Shown: positions 53,046 through 64,000 of the stretch, one piece after another | Layout: every line of letters starts with the position of its first letter | Position numbering within the stretch: the first letter of the stretch is position 1 | Assembly: GCA_023512835.1 (NCBI GenBank) | Contig: CM042085.1 | Span: 48,284,189-48,348,188 of the forward strand | Direction: 5' to 3' | DNA from: Taxillus chinensis | Lineage: Eukaryota; Streptophyta; Magnoliopsida; Santalales; Loranthaceae | DNA length: 64,000 nucleotides | The notes under the pieces: model-generated | The model's database searches: none | What the model saw: only the letters and a program-made list of their open reading frames with translations | What the model was told of the DNA's origin: nothing | Position numbers and translations under genes: made by a program

Positions 53046-54799
53046 TGTCACGCCCCGGATTTCCACTCCGGGGAAACCGGTACGTGACTCCCCATTCACC
53101 CACACGGAGGGCAATGGGGTTGGATTAATGGATGCCACACAAGCAAGACTAACAATTACAATAAATCAAACAAGCCACATCTTTATTTAATTTCAAACAT
53201 CAAAGGTTCACAAACCAACCATGTTCCTTACTACAATTCAATCCCTTAGTACATTCCCCCCCCCCCCCCTGGGCTTACATAAATTATAAAATTACATTAC
53301 TGAAGTGAACAATAAAATGAAGATGGTCTTCCACCTTAGTGTCTCCACCTAACGCCTGTAAGTCCCTAGAAAACAAGCAAACACAGTAGGAGGGGTGAGC
53401 AACCACAGCTCAGTAGGGATCAAGTCTCCCCAACCCTTCCCATGTTCCTAACGGCTACATGCATGTGCACAGGTGTAGTGACGTGGCAGTATTAAGAAAA
53501 TAAAGTATTCCACATAAACGGGCGTAACCTCAGCCTTGACCCACACCTGGCTAACAAACCACATCTCAAGCAAGTGATTTAACCGCCTCTTCAGGCCACT
53601 GATTTAACCGCCTCTCAGGCAAAGTAATTTAACCGCCTCTTCAGGCCACTGGTTTAACCGCCTCTCAGGCAAAGTAATTTAACCGCCTCTTCAGGCCAGA
53701 TACCACAGTTATGCACACAAACATACACCACGGTCACTCAAGCATAAAAGCAAATACTTGGTGTGCACCCGTTCACCAGTGCACAAACCCAGCCATTCAG
53801 GCAAAAGAACAAACACCCAGCATGCATACATACACCAAATCACAGGTCCAGCCACACAGGCATATTATCAAACATGTACTAGGCATATACACACAGCAAT
53901 ACTCACACAGGCATTTCATCGAACATGTAACATGCACTGACCACCCAACAACAGAATCACACCAAAATGCCATTGAAGGCCAACATCCATATAGGGGATC
54001 ACACCTATATGGATTACATATATATATATAAACAGATATAATCCATAATCTACCCTAGAACCCTAGAACAGAGGAGGATTTAGGAAGAACAGAACCCTTA
54101 CCTCAAGTAAAACGCAACAACACAGCAATATTCTGTTCCCACGCCGAACGCCGTCCAACCACGAGACACCGACCACCCATGCAAGACGCCCGGCAGCAAC
54201 CAGGAGCTCTCCGTCCCTCTCTCTCTCTCTCTCTCTCGAGATGGCTGGTGGAGCAACAAACCCTAAACCTAAAACAGAGGGGCTTCTCCTCCTTATATAG
54301 ACAACACAACATCAAAACGACGTAGTTTTGATTAAGTGAATCCTAGCATCAAAACGACGTAGTTTTGATGGAACAAGCTATGACCTTCCCACATCCATAC
54401 ACACCAAAATACTCACTATTTGCACTTGGTCTTTTAGGAAGAAATCATCAGCAAAACAAAAGGAAGACAACCATGCAAAAACATGCCTGCACGCGAAAAG
54501 CCCATCTCACGTGCATTCTCGCGTGCAGCTCCAAATGGCCTAGAATTTTTCCACAAGCCTTAGAACAACATCAGGAAGGCTCCCATGCAAAAATCTCCTT
54601 GCACGTGAAAAGCATTCTCACGTGAATTCTCACGTGCACTCCCAATTGGGCTCAAACTTTACCTCTTGCTTGCTTACCAACATACAAGATGATTAAGCCA
54701 AAGTGTGTGGAAAGAAAACTCCCTAAAACCCAACAATTTCCACCCAAAACGGCAAACCTGTGACTAACTCCTCACATCCCAAAAATGCGGGTCATTACA
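53046..54799 (-). repeat. Tekay-1 5' LTR (1754 bp)
   Basis: Collinear with 45716-47513. It shares the TATA box (54292-54299), palindromes and G-boxes; one G-box-bearing unit reads CACGTGAATTC in place of CACGTGCATTC. Confidence 0.94.
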
Positions 54800-54804
54800 T
54801 ATAT

Positions 54805-55447
54805 AAATGTCGTGTTATGCATGATGACAAGTTAGGATGGCAGTTTAAACAACTATTAAAGCGCATAGACAAGATAAAAGAATAAACCAATAGTAAGGCA
54901 AATAATATGTGCAGGGGATGACTTAAGGACTACCCTACAAAAAAGAGGTTAGCATGGCATAGAATAAGCGAACAACATGTGGGTCAATGCCCCTGATGGG
55001 CTTCTATTGCTAGACCTATCTTATTCGTTGGTTCCCAAACTTCCTCTATAGAGGGCTCCGTACACTATGGGATTTACCGAAGGGGGCTCTTAAAAGGACG
55101 TGCCTTAAAAGAACCTCAAGCTTGAGTGAGGAGTTCAAGGCCCTATTGCGGATAATGATCAACGCACTAGGGACCATACTAAACCTCGCAAACCTAAATT
55201 GTGATAAACCCGGGTATAGGGTTATGCATGAATGCAACAGGTAGGGAAAGCAGTAAATCATAACTAGCATGGCATGTTTTCGCATTTACAGTATAAAAGA
55301 ACAAATATGATGGCAGTTAAAGTAAACAAATTACTGTTATTATGGCAGTTAAAGTGTATCAATAAATCATAATCACAACTAACAGTTAAATATATACAAA
55401 AATAAAATAACCTCTTATTCCTAGTGCTAGACCTAACTCTCTAAAGT
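54805..55447 (-). other. Ogre-2 leader upstream of ORF1
   Basis: Collinear with the Ogre-1 leader; AGTTAGGTCTAGCACTAGG-like sequence near 55420-55440 has its match at 8195-8215. No coding motif. Confidence 0.6.
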
Positions 55448-55465
55448 TCCCCAGCAGAGTCGCCA
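55448..55465 (-). promoter_or_regulatory. Ogre-2 primer binding site
   Basis: TGGCGACTCTGCTGGGGA on the minus strand, two bases from the 5' LTR, identical to Ogre-1. Confidence 0.8.
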
Positions 55466-55467
55466 AT

Positions 55468-58089
55468 TGTCATCACTGGTTTTCGTCCGAGCCCGTTTGG
55501 GGTGGGGCTTAAACTAAACCGATGGTGAGAAAATTTAGAGTCGCCACCAACTGTTTTTGGGGTACGGTTGGGTACCCTCTACTTTGAGTAATGTAAAGTG
55601 TGGTTTGCGTTATAAGAGAAGGGTTCGTGAGTTGATTACGTGTAGGGAAGGATTAGCACCCCTACAGCGCCCTTTCAGTATCTATTTTTGAAAAAGGAGG
55701 TTTTCTATTTATTGTCACTGCTGTGCTTGGGTTGGGTTTCTTAGAAAGTCTAGGCTATTTATTTGGATAAGTTATTTGTTAAAATTATGGTTAAATTGAT
55801 TTACCCTAAATTTCTAAAGAGAATGCTAAAAGTTTTGGTTTTTTTGTTTGAAGTGGAAAATGAAATCCTAATTTTTTTTTGGTTTTTTTGTTTTTTTGTT
55901 TTTTGTTTGTTTCGATGTTTTTTTTTGTATTGTTTTGTTTTTGTTTTGTTAAAAAATGTTTTGTTTTTTTTTTGTTTTTTTGTTTCTAACTTTTGAAAAC
56001 TTTTCTTTTTTTGTTTTGTTTTGAAAATCATAAATGCGTATCAAAATAATGAACACATACATCAAAATAAACAAACGTGGAGTGTGTGATTATGACATCC
56101 ACAAATAAATCAAAAATAAAAAGCACCTTTTTTTTCTTTTTTCTTTCCCATCTTCTCTTTTTTATGCCTCTCCTTGTGCTCTCTGTTTTTTTGTTTCCAC
56201 TATATTTTACATATTACAACGTACAACATACAAAGAAAGAAAATACAAGGAAAATACAACGGCAAATACTAAAAATTACATCAAATATAGAGATAATCTT
56301 AAAAAATGAAAGCCAGGAAAATACTAAAATTACATCAAATATAAATACAAATAAGATAAAAAAATAGAGCAGCAAATGTAAATTACATTGACTTTGGCTT
56401 GAATGGGGCTTTAGCACGGGACGTCCGTCTGAAATATTCTGTCTGCACCGAAAGACGCTTGCTCACCCAAATCACCAAATTCCAGTAGCGCCAAGTGCAA
56501 TGATTAGCTAGGACGTACTGTGGAGACTGCCGAGGTACGCTGGGATTTTTTTTTTTTTGAGTAGGTAACGAAAAGACTATATTTTTTTTAGGGTAGAAAA
56601 CGTGAGAGAGAGAGGGAGGATGTTTTCTTTGGGCGAGAGAAAGTGGGAATCTGGGGGCTCTTTTTTTTTTTTGATTTTGAGAAATGAAGCTAAGGGAAAG
56701 AGAGAGTATGGGAAGGATTTTTTTGTTTTTGGTTTTGGGGAAGGGAGAGAGCTTGGGCGAAAATCTGGGTGTTCCTCTCTGAGCACAAGTCTGTGCTAAG
56801 GGAGAAGGCTTGGGCGTATTTGAGAGAGAGATGGCAGAAATTGTTTTGTTTTTTTTTTGTCAGAGAGTTCTCTTTTTCTAGGCGTAATCTGGGCATTCTT
56901 TGGGTTTTTCCTTCTCTTCTTTTTCGTAGATAGACGACTTGCTTTTAAAGGGGTTGGCTCAATTTGGTTGGACCATCATTATTATACATTTATTGCTCTA
57001 TTATGAATGCCAACATTTTTAATTGTAAGATTCTGACTTTTGTCTGGCGGTTGGACGACCTATACGTAAAATAGGGCAGCCTGTGATTGTTTTTTCGTTT
57101 TTTTGTGAGCACATGTGTCTGTCAGGCATTGAAAAGCATCTCTGACAATCGCTAGCTAATAAAAATGTGTCCTATGAGCAATCAGTGAGAGGGCCAGCGA
57201 GAGAGGCCAAACAGCGAAGGTCAGAGGTCAAAGGGTCAGAGTGTCGGCGGGTCGGAGTGTCGGCAGGGTCGAAGGTTGGTGGGTCGGAGGTCAACGGTCA
57301 ATGGGTTGTAGGTCAATGGTCAACGGGTCGTAGGCCAACCCTCGAAGGTCAAGGGTCAAAGACCAAAGGGGCAAAGGGTCGAAGGTCCACGGGTCTAAGT
57401 GTCGGCAGGATCGAAGGGTCACTCCTCGAAGATCAAGGGTCGAAGGTCCATGGGTCGAAGTGTCGGCAGGTCGGAGTGTCGGCAAGGTCAAAGGGTCACT
57501 CCTCGAAGACCCGAAGGCTTACATGCTTCAAGGCTTCGAGGGTTCGAGTCTTCAAGGCTTCGAGGCTACGAGCAAGTTTTTTTTTTTTGTAACTTTTAAT
57601 TACTTTTTTACCCCCACCCAAAATGCAAAAAGGGATGACCTTTCGGGGATTATTTGGGAGGACCCGTATTTGTCTAAATAGATGTTTTGGAGAATTTTGC
57701 ATAGTCTCTTTTCCGGGCAGTTTGACCAGGGGCATTGACCGTCTTTTGGCAAGTTTGACTTTTCCAACGAAAGTTATTTTGGTCATAACTTCTTTGTTTT
57801 TCATCAGAATTGAGCTCAGTCAAGTGCGTTATTCTCCAAATTTCCTCCTCTATCCCCTAGTATTAGTCTTGGGGTACTTTCGGGGCTTGCAACAGATGTT
57901 ATCAATTTCGGGCTTCCTTGTTCGTGTTAATGTATCCATCTTGTGCAAATTGGGGCTAACATCAATGCCAAACCATTCCTTGGTAGTGGGGAATCGTTGA
58001 GGACCTAATCCACAAGGTATATGGCATTGGTAGACAACTATATACAAATGGGGTTAGTATGTCCAACCCGGACAAAATTGGGTCTAACA
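55468..58089 (-). repeat. Ogre-2 5' LTR (2622 bp)
   Basis: On the minus strand it runs from TGTTAGACCC at 58089 to CAGTGATGACA at 55468. It has the hairpin at 55547-55571, T/G-rich runs at 55870-55985, and TCGAAGG-type minisatellite at 57220-57575. Confidence 0.93.
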
Positions 58090-58254
58090 GTAGGGGTGAT
58101 AATCCTTCCCTACACGTAACCAACCCCCGAACCTTTATTTAGTGATGTAGACCACTCACATTTTTGGTGACCAACTGCACCCCAAAAACAGTTGGTGACA
58201 ACTCTATACATTTCATCATTCGGTTGCGGCTCGGACAAAAATCGGTGATGACAA
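58090..58254 (+). repeat. Ogre-3 3' LTR, second part
   Basis: Resumes with the second GTAGG copy and GGTGATAATCCTTCCC, holds the conserved hairpin (58171-58195) and ends GGTGATGACA at 58254. Beyond it copia coding sequence starts immediately. Confidence 0.88.
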
Positions 58255-59563
58255 GTGGTGTTGAACATAATTTACTTAGTATTAGTAAACTCTATGATAA
58301 AAATATTGATGTTCTATTTACTCATGATTCTTGTACTGTTCTTGATTCAAATGATAAAAATGTTAAGTTTAATGGAAAAGGATAGGAAAATATTTATATT
58401 GTGATCTTAGGAAATCTCAATTCCTCTGTGACATTATGTTTCCTCTCAAAAGCATCAAGTGAAGTTAGTAAGTTGTGGCATAAGAGGTTTGCTCATTTAA
58501 AATTTAAAACTATTTTAGTTTGCCTCTAAAGACTTAGTCTCTAATTTGCCAAAGCATTCATTTAAAAAGGACAGCCCTTGTAGGCGTTGTTAGCAAGAGA
58601 AGAAAACTAAACACTTCTAGAAGTAAATATGCTAGTTCTATCACAACACCTTTATAACTTCTTCACATGGATCTTTGTGGTCCAATGCCTATTAAATCTT
58701 TATCTAGTGCACGATACATCTTGGAGTAGTAGATGACTTCACTAGATGTACTTGGATTAATTTTATTAAGAGTAAAACTCACACATTGGACACTTTGATT
58801 GAACTCTTTAATTAGATAAGCAATTCACACGGATCAAGGATTAAAACCCTTAGGAGTCATCATGGTAGGGAATTTGATTTTTTTTGTAATGAATAATTAT
58901 TGCACTAAACAAGGTATTAGGCATCAACAGCTATAAATCCTCAATAAAATGATGTAGTTGAAAGTAGAAATAGAACGCTTATTGAAGGGGGTAGAACCTT
59001 GTTAGCAGGGGCAAGGTTTCCTCCCTATTTGTGGGTTGAAGCTGTGTCTACTATGTATTATGTGCATAATGGGACCTTAATTAATAAAAGAGTCATGAAA
59101 ACACCTTATGAGCTTTAGAAAGGTAGGAAACCTAATATTAGTCATCTTAGAGCTTTTAGGTGTATTTGCTATGTGTTGAATAACAACAAAGAATATCTTG
59201 ATAAAGTTCAGCAAAGAATATCTAGATAGTAAGGTTTATCGTGTTTTCAATTGTAGAACTTTAACTATTGAAGAGTCAATTCATGTTGTGCTTGATGAGA
59301 CTAAGCTTAGGAAACCAAGAGAAGTGCCTAGTTCTAGTGTATAGATATAGGAAGATGAAGCTGGATATTTAGTTTATGATCCTCCTGTATACTTTTTGGA
59401 GAACGATGTTGCAGCTGATTTTGAACCTGAAATTCCATAAGTTAAATAGATAAATGCTAAAGTTGAAAATCTAGAAAATGAGTTAGCTGCTGAATAAGAA
59501 CTGGTACAGGGAAACTCATAATATCGGGAAGAAGAAGCTCAAAATTCTAATGGTGTAGAATTT
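58255..59563 (+). pseudogene. Copia gag-pre-integrase and integrase (degenerate)
   Basis: GVEHNLLSISKLYDKNIDV and LWHKRFAHLKFKT mark the region before integrase. The core has MDLCGPMPIKSLSS and VVDDFTRCTWINF (first Asp), HHGREFDFF where the second catalytic Asp is His, and VVESRNRTLIEG (Glu). Several stops lie between. Coding ends at 59563 where a copia solo LTR is inserted. Confidence 0.82.
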
Positions 59564-61015
59564 TGTTGGATCAAGCCTAGAATTTGGATGATGCGAATAA
59601 AATTCTATGTAATTTGATCTGAGACTTTGGTTGTTTTATCGTAAGTTGTTGCAGAAGATATGATCTTAATCCGGACCTACACTCATGAGAGCAAAGCTAA
59701 GGACTGGATACATAATCCTGATCCGAACAAGAGTGAGTGTCGTCAAACACTTGATAAATAACCAAGTCACACTTCATACGGAATAAGGATCATTCGTGCG
59801 GAATTATCACTTAAAGCTACGGACTAAGGAATCTGTGCCTAACACCTTAAACGGACTAAGTCAAATAATTGCGGAGTAAGAATCCTAGTCTACAAGTTGC
59901 ACAGAGTAAGATAAAGTCTTCGTGAAGTTTAAAAAGCTAAGTCTTCCACTCAAGCGGATTAAGGAAACTAGACACGGAATAAGGATCCGAGTCTTTCATA
60001 GAGGAGTAAGGAAGTACTTGTGCAGAATAAGGACCCGAGTCCTTTGTTCATATGGAGTAAGGAAACTAGATGCGAAGTAAGGAAACTAGATGCGGAGTAA
60101 GGAATCTGAACCAATTACTCATGCGGAGTAAGGATGTACTGATACGGAGTAAGTCATCCAGTCCTTTCAACTCATGTGGAGTAAGGAACTCATGCGGAGT
60201 AAGGAAGCGTTGATATGGAGTAAGCTCTCCGGACTTATCGTTCATACGAAGTAAGGAAGCGCTGATACAGAATAAGGATTCCAGTATCAAACTAACATTA
60301 AGTAAGCAACCAATGATACGGAGTAAGGATCCAAGCTTCATTAACACGGAGTAAGGAACTTTACGTTGGATTAAGTAGACGCTGCTTCAATTTATCTCTT
60401 CGCATTCAAAGTCACCAGCTCGTTGTGTCCCGATGTAAAACAAACTCATCGATAATCTAAAGCATTTTACACGTGGATCATACAGATATATGGACACAAC
60501 TTTAACTGCACTTGGGTACTCACAAGACACTTATGTTTTACAAACCCAAGACCTTGAGCTCCACATCCGCAGCATTCAATGCAGAGAGAATTCCAAGGAA
60601 CAGTCAATGCTGCACATAGTCCGGAAGAATAAGTTCCAAGATTGTCTCTCAAGGATGTTTCTATATATATTGTAACACTTGTACATTATATATGTGGGTT
60701 GAAATAGTTGATGTTCGTGAGTTTGATATAAGTGTATATGTTCAAGAGCTCATTGAGATCATAGAGGCTATTGTATGAGTCTTCTATAAACAAAGTGTAA
60801 GAGAATTGTTAGAGTAGATCAAAAAGCTTTACAAGCTTTAATCTGCTTCTATTTTGTTGTACTTATCAGTTGATAATAAAACAAAATACTTCTACTATCT
60901 GGTTATCTTCCGCATTGATTTAATCTCTTAACCAGATAAGTGTCGTGTTAAAGAGTGAGAAAAGAGTTTTCGATAAGAGCCTATTCACCCCCCCTCTAGG
61001 CTCTAGGGACCAACA
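59564..61015 (+). mobile_element. Copia-type solo LTR (1452 bp)
   Basis: Starts TGTTGGATCAAGCC, ends GGGACCAACA, flanked by AATTT at 59559-59563 and 61016-61020. No internal region is present. It is the same family as the LTR at 23356-24777 and has the CGGAGTAAGG array (59775-60370). Confidence 0.92.
59775..60370. repeat. CGGA(G/A)TAAGGA motif array in copia solo LTR
   Basis: About 18 copies with irregular spacing. The segment at about 60313-60345 matches the Ogre-3 LTR array near 28366-28400 over TGATACGGAGTAAGGATCC and then the AGC-TTC-ATT phrase. Confidence 0.82.
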
Positions 61016-62640
61016 AATTTGATCATTATGATCTAGAAGAACTTAGAGTTGATGGAGATAGAGTTGATCTGCCTACATCAAATAAATGGTTCAAAGATCA
61101 TACAATAGAGTTAATAATTGGAAACCCAACTGTTGATGTAAAGACTATATCATCCAGCTAGAATGGAAACATGTTCTTGAGTTTTTTATCTCAAGTTAAA
61201 CCAGAGGTGGTGGATGAAGCATTGAATAATCCTTATTGTATTCAAGTTATGTAGGAGGAATTAAATTAGTTTAAAAGAAATGGAGTGTGGTGACTAGTTG
61301 ATAGACCTAAGAATTAACAAGTCATTAGTGTTAAATGGGTTTTTTCGAACAAACATGATAATAATGAAATTGTTGTGAGAAACAAAGCTCGATTGGTTGT
61401 AAAAGGTTATCTACAAGAAGAGGCATTGACTTTGATGAAAACTTTGCCCCAGTTGCAAGACTAGAAGCCATCAAAATGTTTTTAGCATATACAGCTTACA
61501 AGCACTTCATACTTTTTCAAATGGATGTGAAAAGTGCTTTTCTCAATGGTAATCTAGAAGAAGAGGTCTATGTTAAACAACCACCTGGTTTTCTAGAGCA
61601 TAAACAGGAACATAAAGTTGACAGACTTAAAAAGGCTCTATATGGTTTGAAGCAAACTCCTAAAGTTTGGTACGACACACTATCAAAATTTATATTAAAG
61701 AACAAGTTTTGAAAAGGAAAATTGGATTCTATATTATTCTTGAAGCAAGAAAAGGGTATTATACTGGTGGTATAGATTTATGTGGATGACATTATATTTG
61801 AGTCAACTAACTTAAAGTTGTGTGAAGATTTTTCAAAGTTGATGAAGAATAAATTTGAAATGAGCATGACGAGAGAGCTGAATTACTTCCTTGGACTAGA
61901 AGTGAAACAATTAAAGGATGGTATTTTCATTAGCCAAGCTAAGTACACATAGGATATCTTGAAGACGTTTGGGATGAGTAATACCTCTTCAATGAAGACC
62001 CCAATGCCCACTAATGCAAAGCTAGATTTGGGTGAAGTTGGCAAAGAAGTGAACATCAGTGAATACAAAGGTATAATAAGTTCAATGTTGTATCTTACCA
62101 CTAGTAGATCTTATATTATGTTCTCTACTTGCATGTGTGCCTGGTATCAAGCTTGTCTAAAAGAATCTCATTTACTGCATGTTAAAAAAATATTTAGATA
62201 TGTTAAAGGGACAATGAACATGGGTATTTGGTACTAGAGGGAGTCTAATTTTAAGTCAATTGGATATTCTGATGCAAATTTTTCAGGATGTGAAATTGAC
62301 AGGAAAAACACAAGTGGATCATATCAATTGTTGGGAAACAAATTAATTTATTGGTTTAATAAAAAGTACAACTCGGTTTTAACTTCAACTGTTGAAGATG
62401 AATACATAGCTGTTGCAAGTTGTTGTGCATAACTTCTCTGGATAAAAAGTCAATTAACTATGGGTTTGATCTTAAATTTGTTCCTTTGTTTTGTGATAAC
62501 ACTAACCCTATTTCCATTTCAAATAATCTTGTAATGCACTCTAAGACAAAGCATATAGATGTTAGGCATCATTTCATTAGAGATTATGTACTAAAAGTAG
62601 CTTCCTAATAAGGAATGTCACCTCTTTATTAGAGGCACTG
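61016..62640 (+). pseudogene. Copia reverse transcriptase and RNase H (degenerate)
   Basis: Motifs in order: FDENFAPVARLEAI, FQMDVKSAFLNGN, YVKQPPGFLEHK, LKKALYGLKQTPKVWYD, catalytic IYVDDIIFEST, LNYFLGLEVKQL, then RNase H with YSDANFSGCEIDRK, SGSYQLLGNKLI and DEYIAVASCC, and finally HIDVRHHFIRDYV. There is a frameshift near 61415 and there are stops at about 61160, 61253, 61710, 61770, 61950 and in RNase H. The RT Tyr-Val-Asp-Asp core is intact. Confidence 0.87.
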
Positions 62641-63200
62641 TCCGTATCAATATTTTTTTCTTCTTATTATTCTTTATCATCCTTAGAGGATGATTCCTTG
62701 TCCACTGCAACTTTAAAGGTGATAGACTACTCCTTCTTGGATGTTTTTTCATGAGCCACAAGTTCTCCAACTTGCATCTCAAATGTCTTGAAGTCTCCAT
62801 ATAATGCTTCCAAGGAGCAAGTCTTCCACTCCTTTAATTGTCTGATGGTGGAGGTCTTGATAAGAAGTCTCATAGGCATAGACCTAAGAAACTTGTCATT
62901 GATGTTGTTTTAAGACATCATCACCTTGTAGTTTTTTAGCTTCAACATGAGAATCATAAATCTCTTGTATATGCTTTCAAGTGGCTCCCAATGTCCACAC
63001 TTAAAAACCTCATACTCTTTTTTGAGCATGGAAACTACATTGTCCTTTATCTTCTCATCACCCTCATATAAGAGACAGTTTGTCCTATATCTCCTTTGTA
63101 TTGTTACAGTCCTACACATATGTGAATAAGTCATCGTTGATGGATGAAAATAGTATGGATCTTGCTTTGAAGCCAAGTTTTACTTTGTTTTGCTTTGTTT
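62610..63200 (-). pseudogene. Copia gag fragment on the opposite strand
   Basis: Minus-strand reading gives CLLYEGDEKIKDNVVSML, LKKEYEVFKCGHWEPLES and YKRFMILMLKLKNYKV, then NINDKFLRSMPMRL and SLEALYGDFKTFEMQVGE, which fit the UBN2-type gag of copia elements (LxxEYExFK, SxxxxxSRF, ILRSLP, LYGSLxxYE). A stop near 62910 divides it. It lies tail-to-tail with the plus-strand copia pol. Confidence 0.8.
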
Positions 63201-64000
63201 TGGTCCAGCTGTCTAGAGCTTTAGACATTGGATAACCTCTTTGCATTTTTGTCAGAGTATAAGGTCCATCTTAAAAACATGAATAACTTAGTAAATACCA
63301 AAAATAATAACTAACCTTCCAGGGTTATAAACTCTAAATTTGACCCAATTCTCAAAATGACGAGCACATCGCTATTCAAATGTTTTCATACTCAAATAAC
63401 AACTAACGCCCAAAGTTACCTAAAAATTCAATAAATCCACAAAAATAACCTTTTTGCGTACCAACTCCAAATTGGACTCAAGTACTATCAAAATACTTAT
63501 CAATATAAAAAAGAAAGCTATTAAAACCAAAATAGGAACAAATTATTAATTGTCTCAAATTAGGGATGAAATTTATCGTCCCAAAATACCTCAAAATTTA
63601 TAAATCTGACAATTGTCCCAAAGCAACAAAAATTTTTTTTTAAAATAAATTAAATTATATATTTTTAAAGTAATAATGGGTTGTGTGATTAATTTCTGCC
63701 CCAAACACATGGCGGATTAATTTACATTCCGTTTTAATTTCCACAAACAACCTAAGTCGATATCCAATGTTAATTTTGATCAAGTGGTGGTAGTTGATAT
63801 TCCCAAGATCCCAACAAGGTTCATATAGGTACCCAAATATACTTAAAACTAAGTCATTTAGTTTTATAACTTTTTAACAAAGAGCAGGTTACTTATATGG
63901 GATATTATTACAGATGTGTTTGTTGATTTGGTGGTGTCTTAGTGTCAAGTGCAGAATCACGTTTGCAGCATCTATGTAAGGGAAGAAAAGACAAGGGCAC
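63201..64000. other. AT-rich sequence, no gene seen
   Basis: Nothing recognised. CCAACTCCAAATTGGACTC near 63470 resembles the CGAACTCCAAATTGAGCCC at about 1104, which hints at a shared repeat family at the two ends of the window. Confidence 0.4.

Larger units (their letters stand above)
45716..54799 (-). mobile_element. Tekay-1: complete Tekay-type chromovirus
   Basis: The element is 9,084 bp long with LTRs 45716-47513 (3') and 53046-54799 (5'), flanked by TATAT at 45711-45715 and 54800-54804. It has a tRNA-Met-type primer site, gag with two zinc knuckles, protease, RT, RNase H, integrase and a chromodomain-like C-terminus, the Tekay/Del type of plant chromovirus. LTRs differ at roughly 1-2 percent of positions plus one repeat unit, so it is among the youngest insertions here. 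Even so the genes have several stop codons, mostly TAG, and the integrase has lost a catalytic residue. Confidence 0.92.
29959..58089 (-). mobile_element. Ogre-2: Ogre/Tat-type element carrying three later insertions
   Basis: LTRs are 29959-32521 (3') and 55468-58089 (5'). The span is 28,131 bp; removing the TRIM LTR, the solo Ogre LTR, Tekay-1 and their target duplications leaves about 16.3 kb. Gene order on the minus strand matches Ogre-1. The two LTRs differ by many substitutions and indels (for example about 50 bp at 57815-57865 absent from the other), so this is older than Ogre-1. All genes have stops or frameshifts, but RT is intact as a frame and gag still has the core that Ogre-1 lacks. 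Confidence 0.93.
58255..62640 (+). mobile_element. Copia pol remnant (Sire-like), interrupted by a solo LTR
   Basis: Integrase, RT and RNase H of a copia element in the copia order. Its left part is lost at the Ogre-3 junction and the right end stops after DVRHHFIRDYV. Many stops and shifts show long decay. The RT wording (FLNGNLEEEVYVKQPPGF, LKKALYGLKQTP) is of the Sire/Tork type; I cannot choose between them with certainty. Confidence 0.85.

Overview
The window looks like eudicot plant nuclear DNA from a heterochromatic, repeat-dense region. I find no convincing host gene. Nearly all of it is LTR retrotransposons and their wreckage, inserted into one another. Plant assignment rests on Ogre/Tat-type, Tekay-type (chromovirus) and Sire-like copia elements and a TRIM-type LTR, all plant lineages. 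The species cannot be told from the sequence. Family names below are from motif recognition, without a database search.

Layout, left to right. (1) 1-1370: unassigned sequence with two short tandem arrays. (2) 1371-4030: decayed Ty3/gypsy chromovirus pol on the minus strand. (3) 4031-5197 and 21891-22279: LTR end plus gag of a similar chromovirus on the plus strand, split by Ogre-1. (4) 5198-21890: Ogre-1, a complete 16.7-kb Ogre/Tat-type element (plus; LTRs about 2.9 kb; target duplication GTTGT) with an extra ORF1, gag, protease, RT, RNase H, a second RNase H and integrase. It carries several lesions and an in-frame loss of the gag core. (5) 22279-24777: a unit bounded by copia-type LTR sequence that holds no copia genes but a decayed Ulp1-like cysteine-protease frame. 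(6) 24989-29958 and 58090-58254: Ogre-3, a truncated older Ogre relative (plus) whose 3' LTR is split by Ogre-2. (7) 29959-58089: Ogre-2 (minus; target duplication GTAGG), itself carrying a TRIM-type solo LTR (33877-34047, GAGCT), a solo Ogre-type LTR in its protease gene (38629-41163, GAACT) and a whole Tekay-type element (45716-54799, minus, TATAT) 3 bp plus the duplication upstream of its ORF1 start. (8) 58255-62640: decayed copia pol (plus) interrupted by a copia solo LTR (59564-61015, AATTT). (9) 62610-63200: copia gag on the opposite strand. (10) 63200-64000: AT-rich, nothing clear.

Insertion order can be read from the nesting: copia pol, then Ogre-3 next to or in it, then Ogre-2 in the Ogre-3 LTR, then Tekay-1, the solo Ogre LTR and the TRIM LTR in Ogre-2. 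Removing its insertions brings Ogre-2 to about 16.3 kb, close to Ogre-1. No element here seems able to move by itself, since all have stops, frameshifts or lost domains. The most noteworthy points are the Ulp1-like frame in a copia-type unit, Ogre-1's core-less gag, a minisatellite shared by copia and Ogre LTRs, a conserved hairpin next to a primer-site-like decamer in the Ogre LTRs, a covarying palindrome next to the Ogre polypurine tract, and paired palindromes above the TATA box of the Tekay LTR.
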